Shown here: positions 8,189-16,365 of the stretch, piece by piece
Layout: every line of letters begins with the position of its first letter
Position numbering within the stretch: position 1 is the stretch's first letter
Origin: Geodermatophilus sp. YIM 151500
GTDB lineage: Bacteria > Actinomycetota > Actinomycetes > Mycobacteriales > Geodermatophilaceae
Direction: 5' to 3'
DNA length: 39,301 nt
Assembly (NCBI RefSeq): GCF_025716945.1
Contig: NZ_JAOVZT010000012.1
Span: 1-39,301, forward strand
Position numbers and translations under genes: made by a program
Notes under the pieces: generated by a model
Databases searched by the model: none
What the model was told of the DNA's origin: nothing
The model's input: the letters and a program-made list of their open reading frames with translations, nothing else

Positions 8189-8758
8189 TCAGCCGCGGGC
8201 GGCGAACCAGCTGTCGGGCGGGAGGTCCAGCGGCGGGGGCGGCTCGGCCGGCCGCTCGTCCCGCGGCGGTTCCCACGGCCACAGGGTGAGGACCTCGTCG
8301 GCGGCCCGGCGGATCGCCGTCCCGTCCAGCTCGGTGACCGTCTCGGCGAGGCCGAGCTCGTCGCAGCGGACCACGACCCGCAGCGGCCCCGCCGGCGGCA
8401 CCGGGCTGAGCCACCAGGACTGGTCGACCGCGGTGTCGCCGCCGCCCCCGCCGCCCTGGTGGAACAGGACGCCGTCGGTCCCGGCGCGCTCCGGCACGTT
8501 GCCCACCCGCCGGCCGTCGGCGAGCTCCAGACCGAACAGAAAACCCAGGCGGCCGCGCCGACCGCTGTCCCACAGGAGGTCGTTCAGGCCGACCCGCAGC
8601 GAGGGCGCGGCCGCGGCCCGCACCCGCAGCGCCAGGTCGAACGACACACCCGTCGTGTAGACGTGCAGCCCGACCAGGGCCGCCGCGACGTCGTCGGTCC
8701 GGGCCAGCACCCGGTTGGCCGGCAGGGCGACCGGGACCTCGTTCTCCGGGGCGCTCAT
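8189..8758 (-). CDS. Conserved hypothetical protein
   Basis: I do not recognise a named family. The predicted 189-residue protein is soluble, with MSAPENEVPVALPANRVLARTDDVAAALVGL at the N-terminus, a Gly-rich loop (GGGGGGDTAVDQSWWLSP) and a Pro-rich C-terminus ending in DSWFAARG. ATG 8758 is preferred because sequence after it looks like a compact domain; an in-frame GTG at 8836 would add 26 residues. The gene converges on marR with 12 bp between stops and lies 97 nt downstream of the S4 gene on the same strand, so it might be cotranscribed with it. Confidence 0.6.
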   Translation of the reverse strand: MSAPENEVPVALPANRVLARTDDVAAALVGLHVYTTGVSFDLALRVRAAAAPSLRVGLNDLLWDSGRRGRLGFLFGLELADGRRVGNVPERAGTDGVLFHQGGGGGGDTAVDQSWWLSPVPPAGPLRVVVRCDELGLAETVTELDGTAIRRAADEVLTLWPWEPPRDERPAEPPPPLDLPPDSWFAARG

Positions 8759-8855
8759 GCGGCGCAGCAGGTCGTCGTCCGGTTCGCCGTCCACGAAGCC
8801 CACGTGCCACACGGCACCGCAGCCTGCCGCCGCCACCGCCGACCGACAAGCGAGC

Positions 8856-9458
8856 TCAGCGGGCGTAGTGCTCGACGACGAGCTGTTCCTCGCTGACGAC
8901 CGGCACCTCGTCGCGGCCCGGGGTCCGCTCGTAGCGGCAGACCAGGTCGGTCAGCCGCACCTCGAGGTAGGCCGGCGCCACCGCGTGCGCGCCGGCGGCG
9001 GCGACGACGAAGGGCTCCTTGCTGCGCGACGTCTCCGCGATCGACACGAAGTCGCCCGGTCGGAGGCGGTAGGAGGGGCGGTCCACCCGCTTGCCGTTGA
9101 CCAGGACGTGCCGGTGGGTGACGAACTGGCGCGCCTGGTAGATGGTCCGGGCGAAGCCGGCCCGCAGCACGGTGGCGTCCAGGCGCGACTCGAGGTCCTG
9201 GATCAGCGCCTCGCCGGTCGTGCCGCCGGAGCGCTTGGCGCGGTCGAAGGCCGCCCGCAGCTGCGTCTCGCTGATGTCGTACTGGGCACGCAGCTTCTGC
9301 TTCTCCGTCAGCCGCGTGGAGTAGTCGCTCGCGGTCCGCCGTTTCCGGCCGTGCTCACCGGGCGGGTAGGGGCGCCGCTCGACGTAGCGCACGCACTTGG
9401 GCGTCAGCGGGATGCCGAGGGCGCGGCTGCGGCGGACCTTGGGACGGGGGTTGTTCAC
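8856..9458 (-). CDS. rpsD: 30S ribosomal protein S4, stand-alone copy without zinc ligands
   Basis: A 200-residue S4 protein, which nucleates 30S assembly by binding 16S rRNA. The S4 RNA-binding domain spans roughly residues 90-155 (SRLDATVLRAGFARTIYQAR, then HRHVLVNGKRVDRPSYRLRPGD). The N-terminus (NNPRPKVRRSRALGIPLTPK) lacks the four-cysteine zinc site of C+ S4 proteins. It resembles the stand-alone S4 of Streptomyces and is not next to rpsM, rpsK or rpoA, so it may be a paralogue. The GTG at 9458 has GGAGGT 4 nt upstream. A double iron box lies just upstream, suggesting iron-dependent expression, which is unusual for a ribosomal protein. Confidence 0.93.
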   Translation of the reverse strand: MNNPRPKVRRSRALGIPLTPKCVRYVERRPYPPGEHGRKRRTASDYSTRLTEKQKLRAQYDISETQLRAAFDRAKRSGGTTGEALIQDLESRLDATVLRAGFARTIYQARQFVTHRHVLVNGKRVDRPSYRLRPGDFVSIAETSRSKEPFVVAAAGAHAVAPAYLEVRLTDLVCRYERTPGRDEVPVVSEEQLVVEHYAR

Positions 9459-9471
9459 ACGGACCTCCGGA

Positions 9472-9495
9472 TTTGGTTAGGCTCACCTTACCTAA
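9472..9495. promoter_or_regulatory. Overlapping iron boxes (DtxR/IdeR/DmdR type)
   Basis: TTTGGTTAGGCTCACCTTA (9472-9490) matches the actinobacterial iron box TTAGGTTAGGCTCACCTAA at 17 of 19 positions. The overlapping TTAGGCTCACCTTACCTAA (9477-9495) is a second TTAGG...CCTAA site. Overlapping sites fit the two-dimer binding mode of DtxR-family repressors. The sites lie 13 nt from the rpsD start and 14 nt from the DUF2470 start, so they probably control both divergent genes. Confidence 0.75.
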
Positions 9496-9509
9496 GGACG
9501 AGGTGACGC

Positions 9510-10277
9510 ATGACCGTTGGGCACTCCCCCGAGACGGGCGATCCCCGTCGCGCGCTGCAGCCGAGCGCTCCCGACCTGGCCCGCACGGTCGCCGCCCGCG
9601 GCGCGCCGACGCTGCAGACCGGGGGTCCCGGCTCCGACCGGCTGCTCGCCGCGACGACCACGGTGGCGGGGCAGGTGCTCGTCGTCGTGCCGTCACGCGG
9701 CGACGTGGCCGCAGCGGTCCGCGGCGCCTCGCTGGGCGACGTCCCGGCCCGGCTGGCGGTCACGCTGTACGGGCCGCTCCCCATGCGCTCCCCCGTGCGC
9801 GCGCGGCTGGAGCTCACGGGGTGGCTGGCGCCGGTGCCCGCCGCGCGGCGGCACGACGCGTTGCTGGCCTTCGCCGACGTCCGGGCCGACGACGTCCTGC
9901 TCGACGTCGGGCTCACCGCGACGCTGCTGCGGCTCGACCTGGCCGAGGTGGCCGTCGAGGGGTGCGGACGGCGGGTCGAGCTGTCCCCCGAGGCCTTCGC
10001 CGCCGCGAGCCCGGATCCCGTGGCGACCGCGGAGGAGGAGGTGCTCCTGGCCGCCGCCGTCCCGCTGGACCGGCTGCAGCACGCCGTGCAGCTCTGGGCG
10101 GGCGCGGGCGAGACGGTGCACCTGCTGGGCGTCGACAGCTACGGCGTCACCTTCCGCGTCCTCTCCGGTGGCATCTCCTACGACCTGCGGGTGCCCTTCC
10201 CCCGGCGGGTCGACGCGGCTGGCGACGTCCCCGCGGCGGTGCACGAGCTGACCGCCTGCCCGCACCTCCCCGGCTGA
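9510..10277 (+). CDS. DUF2470 domain protein, candidate haem/iron-related
   Basis: A 255-residue protein with a C-terminal DUF2470 domain (about 172-248; GVDSYGVTFRVLSGGISYDLRVPFPRRV). The preceding region has the look of a split beta-barrel flavin/haem-binding fold. DUF2470 is found in HugZ-type haem utilisation proteins and related pyridoxamine-phosphate-oxidase-like proteins, so a role in haem or iron handling is inferred, not shown. The start has GAGGTG 4 nt upstream. Its promoter contains the double iron box shared with the divergent S4 gene. Confidence 0.78.
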   Translation: MTVGHSPETGDPRRALQPSAPDLARTVAARGAPTLQTGGPGSDRLLAATTTVAGQVLVVVPSRGDVAAAVRGASLGDVPARLAVTLYGPLPMRSPVRARLELTGWLAPVPAARRHDALLAFADVRADDVLLDVGLTATLLRLDLAEVAVEGCGRRVELSPEAFAAASPDPVATAEEEVLLAAAVPLDRLQHAVQLWAGAGETVHLLGVDSYGVTFRVLSGGISYDLRVPFPRRVDAAGDVPAAVHELTACPHLPG

Positions 10278-10281
10278 ACTT

Positions 10282-10299
10282 CCCCGCCGGGCGGCGGGG
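10282..10299. terminator. Hairpin between converging DUF2470 and ylbE genes
   Basis: CCCCGCC (10282-10288) and GGCGGGG (10293-10299) form a 7-bp GC stem with a 4-nt loop in the 57-bp gap between converging stops. No T-tract is present. Confidence 0.5.
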
Positions 10300-10334
10300 G
10301 TCGGCGGTCGGGCGGTGGGCGGGCGGGCGGACCG

Positions 10335-11753
10335 TCACGCGGCCGCGGGGGCGCGAGCCTCCCCGGCGAGCGCCGCCAGGGCCTGCTCGAAGCACACCCG
10401 GGGCGGCTGCACGAGACCGGCGCCCACCTGGCCGGTGCCGGCGACCCGGCCCGCCATGCCGGTGTTGATCTGCGGCAGCCAGCCGGTGCGCGCGACCGCC
10501 AGCACGTCGATGCCGGTCGGCGAGCCACGGAAACCGAGGATCGGGATCTGCATCGCCGGGTTCTCGGCCAGGGTCAGCTGGTACATCCGCTCGGTGGTGG
10601 CCAGCGCGTCGGGCACCGTGCCGCCCACGAACCGGACGATCGCCGGCGCCGCGGCCATGGCGAACCCGCCGACGCCGTAGGTCTCCATGATGGCGGAGTC
10701 GCCGATGTCGGGGTTGGCGTCGTCCGGGCCGTAGTCGCCGAGGAACAGCCCCACCGGCGTCTGCGCAGGCCCGGTGAACCAGCGGTCGCCGGTGCCCGCC
10801 GTCCGGATGCCGAACTCGGTGCCGTTGCGTGACATGACCGTGACCAACGACGAGCCGGGCAGGCCGGCCGCCGCGTCCATCGCCAGCTTCGCCGTCGGCA
10901 TGCCGAGGTTGAGGAAGAAGTGCTCGTTGCCGCCGATGAAGCGCAGCACCTGCGCGACGTCGGACGACGCCCAGCCCTCGACCGCGACGATCGACGGCGA
11001 CAGCTCGCGCAGCGCCATCAGCGACCCGGCGCGGTTGCGGTTGTGCGCCTCGTCGCCCATCTGCAGCATCTGCGCCAGCACGGCCTTGACGTCCAGCGGC
11101 TCGTCGCGCGACCGGACCGCCGCCGACAGCACGGGGCCGAGCACGGCACGCATCCAGCGCAGCCGGTCGAGCACCTCCGCGCCGTAGGCGCCCATCCGCA
11201 GCACCTTGCCCAGGCCCTCGTTGAGGTTGCAGAAAGCCTGCCCGCCGTGCACGGGGTCGGCCAGGCACCACAGCCACATGGACGGACTGGTGACGCCGGC
11301 CATCGGGCCGACCGCGCGGTGGTGGTGGCAGGGGTCGAGCGTGACGCCGCCGCCGGCGAGCAGCCGCTCGGCCTCCTCGACGTCGTCGGCCCAGCCCTCG
11401 AACAGGCAGGCGCCGACCAGCGCGCCCCGCAGCGGGCCGGAGGCCGATGCCCAGTCGATCGGCGGGCCGGCGTGCAGCAGCGTGCGGTCGGGCAGGTCGA
11501 GCACCTCGCGCGCGGGCCGGACGTCGACCAGGTGCGAGCCCGCGGCGAGCACCCGCTCCACCGCCGTCCGGTTGGCCGTCGCCCGGCGCGGGTCGAGGGC
11601 GAGCGCGGCCAGGTCGGCGGGGTCGCCGAAGGCTGGCGGGCGCCAGTCGACGTCGCGGACGTCGGCGCCCTGGGCGCGCAGCGCCTCGGAGAACACGTCG
11701 ACGCCGGCGGCGACGACGGTCGGCGGCCCCGCCAGCAGGTCGGCGATCGTCAT
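10335..11753 (-). CDS. YlbE-like DUF1116 protein, putative carbamoyltransferase subunit
   Basis: A 472-residue DUF1116 protein related to E. coli YlbE. Recognisable segments include PPIDWASASGPLRGALVGACLFEGWA, DPCHHHRAVGPMAGVTSPSMW, NLNEGLGKVLRMG, VMSRNGTEFGIR and GWLPQINTGMAGRVAGTGQVGAG. In E. coli, FdrA, YlbE and YlbF take part in the oxalurate-to-oxamate step of allantoin degradation, which releases carbamoyl phosphate. Its ATG overlaps the fdrA stop in ATGA, so the two are translationally coupled. No YlbF/DUF2877 gene is in the window. With carbamate kinase nearby under a matching promoter, a carbamoyl-transfer role is likely, though the acceptor and donor are uncertain. Confidence 0.88.
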   Translation of the reverse strand: MTIADLLAGPPTVVAAGVDVFSEALRAQGADVRDVDWRPPAFGDPADLAALALDPRRATANRTAVERVLAAGSHLVDVRPAREVLDLPDRTLLHAGPPIDWASASGPLRGALVGACLFEGWADDVEEAERLLAGGGVTLDPCHHHRAVGPMAGVTSPSMWLWCLADPVHGGQAFCNLNEGLGKVLRMGAYGAEVLDRLRWMRAVLGPVLSAAVRSRDEPLDVKAVLAQMLQMGDEAHNRNRAGSLMALRELSPSIVAVEGWASSDVAQVLRFIGGNEHFFLNLGMPTAKLAMDAAAGLPGSSLVTVMSRNGTEFGIRTAGTGDRWFTGPAQTPVGLFLGDYGPDDANPDIGDSAIMETYGVGGFAMAAAPAIVRFVGGTVPDALATTERMYQLTLAENPAMQIPILGFRGSPTGIDVLAVARTGWLPQINTGMAGRVAGTGQVGAGLVQPPRVCFEQALAALAGEARAPAAA

Positions 11754-13258
11754 CGTGCGGCTCCCAGCAGGTCGAGGGCGTACCGCACGGCGACGGCGTT
11801 GGACGCGAACACCGCGGCACCGGCCGCGGCGAGCGCGTCGGCCTGCCGGCTCCAGCCCTGCGGATCGGCGTCCGTGCCGACCAGCGCCACCACCACGGGC
11901 AGCTGCGTGCGCGACCGGGCGGCCCCCAGCGCGGCCGCCAGGGACGCCGCGGGGTCGGGGTCGGCGCCGTGGCCGAGGACGACGTCCATCAGCAGCACGG
12001 CCTGCTCGCCGGAGGCCGCCAGCCGGTCGACCGCCTCCAGCCGCAGCGTCGGGTCGATCATCGGGTGCGCCCGGCCGGCGGTCAGCGCGTCGTCGCCGAA
12101 GTCGATCACGACGTGCCCCGGGGCGGACAGGTCCGTCCCGAGGTCGAGCTCCGGCCGCAGCGGGATGTTGGACCGGACGTCGCCCAGCACCGGCGCGGCC
12201 AGCAGCATCGCCTCGTCGGCCAGCGTGCCGCCGGAGTAGAGGCCCTTGAGCGCGGAGCCGGGCACCGCCGCCTCGGCCGGCCCCGGCCGTGACGGCCACA
12301 CCGGCACGTCGAGGCCCATGTCGGCCAGCACCGCCTCGACGGCGGCGGTCAGGTCGGGCGCCGAGGGCGAGAGGGCGGCGCTGCGCACCGGTACGGACAG
12401 CGTCCCGGCGGCGTCCGCGACCGCGGCGGCCACGGACGCCGCCGGCGGCTTGGAGACCAGCAGCACCCGCTCGGTGCCCGGGTCGGCGTCGAGCGCGGCG
12501 AGCGCGTCGAGCGTGGCCAGCCCGCCGACCGCGGCGGAGAGGTCGCGACCGCCGACGCCGATCACGTGCGAGACCCCGACGCCGGCCATGTCGAGCAGGC
12601 AGGAGACCTGCTGCGCGCCGGTGCCGGACGCCGCCACGAGGCCGACGGGTCCGCGGCGGACCACGTTGGCGAACCCGAGCGCCAGACCCGAGACGATCGC
12701 CGTCCCGCAGTCCGGGCCCATCACGAGCACGCCGGCCGCGCGCGCCGCCTGCTTGAGCGCCACCTCGTGCTCGACGGGCACGCCGTCGGAGAACACCAGC
12801 ACGCTGCGCCCGGCGGCGATCGCGTCGGCCGCCTCGGCGACCGCGTACTGCCCGGGCGTGCTCACGATGGCCAGCGCCGACGCCTCCGGCGGCAGCTCGG
12901 CCAGGCCGGCGCCGATGGTCCGGGCGACCGACGCCTCGGCCGACGTCCCCCCGCGCTCCCGGGCGGCCAGGGCGGCGTCGACGGCCGCGACCGCGTCGGC
13001 CAGCGCGTCGTCGTCCGTGGCGCCGATGGCGACCAGCAGCTGGTCGGGAGCGGCGGGGCCGTCGGGGGCGAGGCCCATGCCGGCCGCCAGCTCGAGGTTC
13101 AGGGGGGTGGCCATGGCGACCAGGACGGCGGTGACGCCGTCGCGGGCGGCGACGTCCCGGCTCACCTGCATGAGCTTGACCGAGTCGGCGTAGACGCCCG
13201 ACCGCAGCGTCACCGAGCGGGCGCCCGTCGGGACCGGTGGGGCGGGTGCAGCGGTCAC
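11750..13258 (-). CDS. fdrA: FdrA-family protein, putative carbamoyltransferase subunit
   Basis: A 502-residue FdrA protein with a succinyl-CoA-synthetase-like fold. Motifs include RSGVYADSVKLMQVSRDV, MGPDCGTAIVSGLALGFANVVRRG, VAASGTGAQQVSCLLD, VIGVGGRDLS and LYSGGTLADEA. MGPDCGTA replaces the histidine-containing loop of succinyl-CoA synthetase, so acyl-CoA synthesis is unlikely. The E. coli homologue works with YlbE/YlbF in allantoin catabolism. The GTG start follows -10 TACGGT by 7 nt, and the promoter closely matches that of carbamate kinase. It is divergent from the permease/molybdenum hydroxylase operon and coupled to ylbE. Confidence 0.9.
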   Translation of the reverse strand: MTAAPAPPVPTGARSVTLRSGVYADSVKLMQVSRDVAARDGVTAVLVAMATPLNLELAAGMGLAPDGPAAPDQLLVAIGATDDDALADAVAAVDAALAARERGGTSAEASVARTIGAGLAELPPEASALAIVSTPGQYAVAEAADAIAAGRSVLVFSDGVPVEHEVALKQAARAAGVLVMGPDCGTAIVSGLALGFANVVRRGPVGLVAASGTGAQQVSCLLDMAGVGVSHVIGVGGRDLSAAVGGLATLDALAALDADPGTERVLLVSKPPAASVAAAVADAAGTLSVPVRSAALSPSAPDLTAAVEAVLADMGLDVPVWPSRPGPAEAAVPGSALKGLYSGGTLADEAMLLAAPVLGDVRSNIPLRPELDLGTDLSAPGHVVIDFGDDALTAGRAHPMIDPTLRLEAVDRLAASGEQAVLLMDVVLGHGADPDPAASLAAALGAARSRTQLPVVVALVGTDADPQGWSRQADALAAAGAAVFASNAVAVRYALDLLGAAR

Positions 13259-13265
13259 GCGCGAG

Positions 13266-13294
13266 ACCGTACCGAGCGATGTCTCAACGGTGAA
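13266..13294 (-). promoter_or_regulatory. fdrA promoter with shared operator motif
   Basis: On the minus strand, -35 TTCACC (13294-13289), 17-bp spacer and -10 TACGGT (13271-13266) end 7 nt before the GTG. TCACCGTTGA (13293-13284) overlaps the -35. The carbamate kinase promoter has the same -35, spacing and a near-identical motif in the same place. Confidence 0.65.
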
Positions 13295-13321
13295 CCATTC
13301 ATCCGAAGGTGCAACGACGAT

Positions 13322-13331
13322 TTAGCGCTGA
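13322..13331 (-). promoter_or_regulatory. Second copy of the shared motif in the fdrA/permease intergenic region
   Basis: TCAGCGCTAA on the minus strand is identical to the hyuA copy at 35061-35070 and one base from the carbamate kinase copy. It is a near-palindrome. Its place in the 179-bp divergent region suggests control of fdrA-ylbE, the permease operon, or both. Confidence 0.5.
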
Positions 13332-13437
13332 GGTACTTCCGCAGCGGCCCCGGGCGGTGACACAGTGACCGCCTCCGGTGGCTCGGCAGCCGTCGAGGGC
13401 ACCGATCGGACCGTAAGTGCACGTCGAGGAGGCACTG

Positions 13438-14958
13438 ATGGCTCTGGGGCTGGGTTGGACCGTCCACGGTGATGGCAAGGCGCCGCCGCTGGGCGAGGCC
13501 GTCGCCCCGGAGGAGCGGCTGTCCTGGCCGCGGACGGTCGGCATCGGCGCGCAGCACGTCGTCGCGATGTTCGGCGCGACGTTCGTCTTCCCGATCGTGA
13601 TGGGGCTCGACCCCAACCTCGCGATCATGATGAGCGGGATCGCCACGATCCTCTTCCTGCTCATCGTGCAGGGGAAGGTGCCGAGCTACCTGGGCACCAG
13701 CGCCTCGTTCGTCGGCGGGGTGGCCGCCGTCCGGGCGCAGGGCGGCGACTCCTCCGACGTGGTCGGCGCGATCCTGGTGTCGGGCGTCGTGCTGGCCCTC
13801 GTCGGCCTGGTCATCCACTTCGCCGGCGTGCACGTGGTGAACAGGGTGCTGCCGCCCGCCGTCACCGGCGCCGTGGTCATGCTGATCGGCTTCAACCTCG
13901 CCCCGGTCGCCGCGAGCATCTACTGGCCGCAGGACCAGTGGGTCGCACTGGCCACGATGGTCTTCGTCATCGTCTGCGCGCTGGCGCTGCGCGGCTTCCT
14001 CGCCCGCATCGCCATCCTGCTGGGGCTGGTCTTCGGCTACGTGCTGTCGGTCCTGCTCGACGTCACGGTCGGCGAGATCACCTCGCCGACGGCGACCGGC
14101 GAGGTCCTCACCCGCGAGCGGATCGACTTCGCCGCGGTGGGTGACGCCGACTGGTTCGGCCTCCCGGACCTCACCGCGCCGTCCTTCTCCTTCAACTTCA
14201 GCCTGCTGGTGCTGCCGGCCGTGATCGCGCTGGTCGCGGAGAACGCCGGGCACGTGAAGGCCGTCGCGGAGATGACCAAGCGCGACCTGGACCCGGTCAT
14301 GGGTCGGGCGATCTTCGCCGACGGCGTCGGCACGACCGTGGCCTCGGCGTTCGGCGGCTCCCCGACGACCACCTACGCGGAGAACATCGGCGTCATGGCG
14401 GCGACCCGGGTCTACTCGACCGCGGCCTACTACGTGGCCGCCGTGGTCGCGATCCTGCTGGGCCTGGTGCCCAAGTTCGGCGCGCTGATCAACATCGTGC
14501 CGGGCGGCGTGCTCGGCGGGATCACCGTCGTCCTCTACGGGATGATCGGCCTCCTGGGCGCGAAGATCTGGAAGGAGAACCGGGTCGACTTCGCCAACCC
14601 GATCAACCTGGTGCCGCTGGCCGCGGGCATCATCATCGGCATCGGCAACGTCACGCTCACCTTCACCGAGACGTTCTCGCTCACCGGCATCGCGCTCGGT
14701 TCGATCGTCGCGGTGGCCGCCTGGCACCTGGCCCGGGCGCTCGCCCCCGCCGAGATGAAGGCCGCGCTGACCCGCGAGGGCTCGCACCCGGCCGCCGCCT
14801 CCACGCTCGGGCACGGAGAGGAATCCGGCACCGGCACCGCCACCCCGGCGCCCGACCCGTCCTCGGTCGACCAGGTGACCGGCGAGGAGACGCGCCGGCG
14901 CGGCACCCGCCGGACCGACACCCGCCCGAGCGACTCCCCGGGAGCGCCCGGGCGGTGA
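13438..14958 (+). CDS. NCS2-family nucleobase permease (uracil/xanthine type)
   Basis: A 506-residue polytopic membrane protein of the NCS2 (nucleobase:cation symporter 2) family. It shows about a dozen hydrophobic segments and typical motifs: GAQHVVAMFGATFVFPIVMG, YLGTSASFVGG, LVAENAGHVKAV, and GGSPTTTYAENIGVMAATRVYS, which holds the signature segment. The UraA-like start and the ENAGH/TTTYAEN residues favour uracil or a related pyrimidine over purines, but this is not decisive. ATG 13438 has a GAGGAGG ribosome site 5 nt upstream; a GTG at 13417 lacks one. It is the first gene of the molybdenum hydroxylase operon and overlaps the next start (GTGA), so it probably imports the hydroxylase substrate. 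The C-terminal 70 residues are low-complexity. Confidence 0.92.
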   Translation: MALGLGWTVHGDGKAPPLGEAVAPEERLSWPRTVGIGAQHVVAMFGATFVFPIVMGLDPNLAIMMSGIATILFLLIVQGKVPSYLGTSASFVGGVAAVRAQGGDSSDVVGAILVSGVVLALVGLVIHFAGVHVVNRVLPPAVTGAVVMLIGFNLAPVAASIYWPQDQWVALATMVFVIVCALALRGFLARIAILLGLVFGYVLSVLLDVTVGEITSPTATGEVLTRERIDFAAVGDADWFGLPDLTAPSFSFNFSLLVLPAVIALVAENAGHVKAVAEMTKRDLDPVMGRAIFADGVGTTVASAFGGSPTTTYAENIGVMAATRVYSTAAYYVAAVVAILLGLVPKFGALINIVPGGVLGGITVVLYGMIGLLGAKIWKENRVDFANPINLVPLAAGIIIGIGNVTLTFTETFSLTGIALGSIVAVAAWHLARALAPAEMKAALTREGSHPAAASTLGHGEESGTGTATPAPDPSSVDQVTGEETRRRGTRRTDTRPSDSPGAPGR

Positions 14959-15845
14959 AGCCGGCTCCGTTCCGCTACGCCGACCCCGGCACCCTCGACG
15001 AGGCCCTGGAGGTCCTGTCCGCCGAGGGTGAGGGCGCCAAGGTGCTCGCCGGCGGCCAGTCGCTGCTCCCGCTGCTCTCGATGCGGCTCGCAGCCCCGGC
15101 CGTGCTGGTCGACATCAACCGGGTGCCCGGCCTCGACACGATCGAGGCAACCGGGGACGGCGTGCGGGTCGGTGCGCTCGTCCGGCACGGCGCGCTGCTG
15201 GGGGGCGGTCCGGACGCCGACGCCGCAGCCCGGGTCCAGCCGCTGCTGGCCCGGGCGACGGCGCACGTCGCCCACCCCGCGATCCGCAACCGCGGGACCA
15301 CGGTCGGCTCCATCGCGCACGCCGATCCCTCGGGGGAGATGACCTCCGTGTTGGCCCTCACCGGCGGCTCGGTGGCCGTCGCGACGCCGTCCGGGACGTC
15401 GGAGATCCCGTGGGCCGACTTCTTCGTCGGACCGCTGGAGACCTCGCTGCCGGCCGCCGCCGTCGTGACGTCCGCCTTCTTCCCCGCCCTGCCGCCGCGG
15501 GCGGGGACGGCGTTCGCCGAGATCGCGCGCCGCCGCGGCGACTACGCGGTGTGCGGCGCCGGCGTCGTCGTCACCCTCGACGACGACCGCCGCGTCTCCG
15601 CCGCCCGCGCCGCCTACATCTCCGTCGGCCTGGTGCCCGAGGTGCACGACCTCACCGAGGCCGTGGCCGGTCAGCCGGCCGACGCCGCCGACTGGTCGGC
15701 CGCCGCGGCGCTCGCCCGCGGCAAGGTCGACCCCGACGCCGACCTGCACGCCGGCGCCGGCTACCGGCGGCACCTGGTCGGCGTGCTGACCGGACGGACC
15801 CTTCCCGCGGCCGCCGCCGAGGCCGTCTCCAGGAGTGCCGCGTGA
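14955..15845 (+). CDS. Molybdenum hydroxylase, FAD-binding medium subunit
   Basis: A 296-residue CoxM/XdhB-type flavoprotein subunit. FAD-binding motifs AGGQSLLPLLSMR (about residues 32-44) and TVGSIAHADPSGEM (about 115-128) are present, followed by the CO dehydrogenase flavoprotein C-terminal domain (FAEIARRRGDYAVCGAG). It passes electrons from the iron-sulphur subunit to an acceptor. GTG 14955 overlaps the permease stop by 4 nt, and its own stop overlaps the 2Fe-2S subunit start by 4 nt. Confidence 0.94.
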   Translation: MKPAPFRYADPGTLDEALEVLSAEGEGAKVLAGGQSLLPLLSMRLAAPAVLVDINRVPGLDTIEATGDGVRVGALVRHGALLGGGPDADAAARVQPLLARATAHVAHPAIRNRGTTVGSIAHADPSGEMTSVLALTGGSVAVATPSGTSEIPWADFFVGPLETSLPAAAVVTSAFFPALPPRAGTAFAEIARRRGDYAVCGAGVVVTLDDDRRVSAARAAYISVGLVPEVHDLTEAVAGQPADAADWSAAAALARGKVDPDADLHAGAGYRRHLVGVLTGRTLPAAAAEAVSRSAA

Positions 15846-16360
15846 CCCCTGTCGATGCCGAGCGCACCGTCTCCCTCACGGTGAACGGTGTTCCACGTGA
15901 AGCGACGGTGCCGGTGCGGCGGCTGCTGTCGGACGCGCTGCGCCACGACCTCGGGCTGACCGGCACGCACGTCGGCTGCGAGCACGGCGTCTGCGGGGCG
16001 TGCACCGTGCTGGTCGACGGCGCGCCCGTGCGCTCGTGCCTGGTGCTCGCCGTCCAGGTCGACGGCCGGTCGGTGCGGACCGTCGAGGGCCTGGCGCGCG
16101 ACGACGGCCGGGGCGGGCAGTTGCTGCACCCGGTGCAGGAGGCCTTCCGCGAGTGCCACGCGCTGCAGTGCGGGTTCTGCACGCCGGGCTTCCTCATGAC
16201 CATCGCCGCCGGGCTGGAGGCGCGCGACGCCGCGGAGGAGATCAGCGAGGAGGAGGTCGACGACATGGTCGGCGGCAACCTCTGCCGGTGCACGGGTTAC
16301 GCGAACATCAAGAAGGCCGTGCGGCACGCCGCCGCCGCGATGCGCGAGGACGCTCGGTGA
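15842..16360 (+). CDS. Molybdenum hydroxylase, [2Fe-2S] small subunit
   Basis: A 172-residue CoxS/XdhC-type ferredoxin-like subunit. Cys46, Cys51, Cys54 and Cys66 (CEHGVCGAC...C) bind the plant-type cluster. Cys110, Cys113, Cys148 and Cys150 (CGFCTPG...CRCTG) bind the second cluster near the molybdenum site. It relays electrons from the molybdopterin subunit to FAD. GTG 15842 overlaps the FAD subunit stop (GTGA). It is separated from the large subunit by 88 nt containing a long palindromic element. Confidence 0.95.
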   Translation: MTPVDAERTVSLTVNGVPREATVPVRRLLSDALRHDLGLTGTHVGCEHGVCGACTVLVDGAPVRSCLVLAVQVDGRSVRTVEGLARDDGRGGQLLHPVQEAFRECHALQCGFCTPGFLMTIAAGLEARDAAEEISEEEVDDMVGGNLCRCTGYANIKKAVRHAAAAMREDAR

Positions 16361-16365
16361 GGGCC

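Noticed and set aside
11750-13258. Succinyl-CoA synthetase alpha subunit
   Set aside because: The phosphohistidine loop is missing, and the length and YlbE partner identify FdrA.
13255-14814. 519-codon minus-strand frame opposite the NCS2 permease
   Set aside because: The sequence is a His/Asp/Arg-rich antisense artefact, while the plus strand encodes a clear permease.
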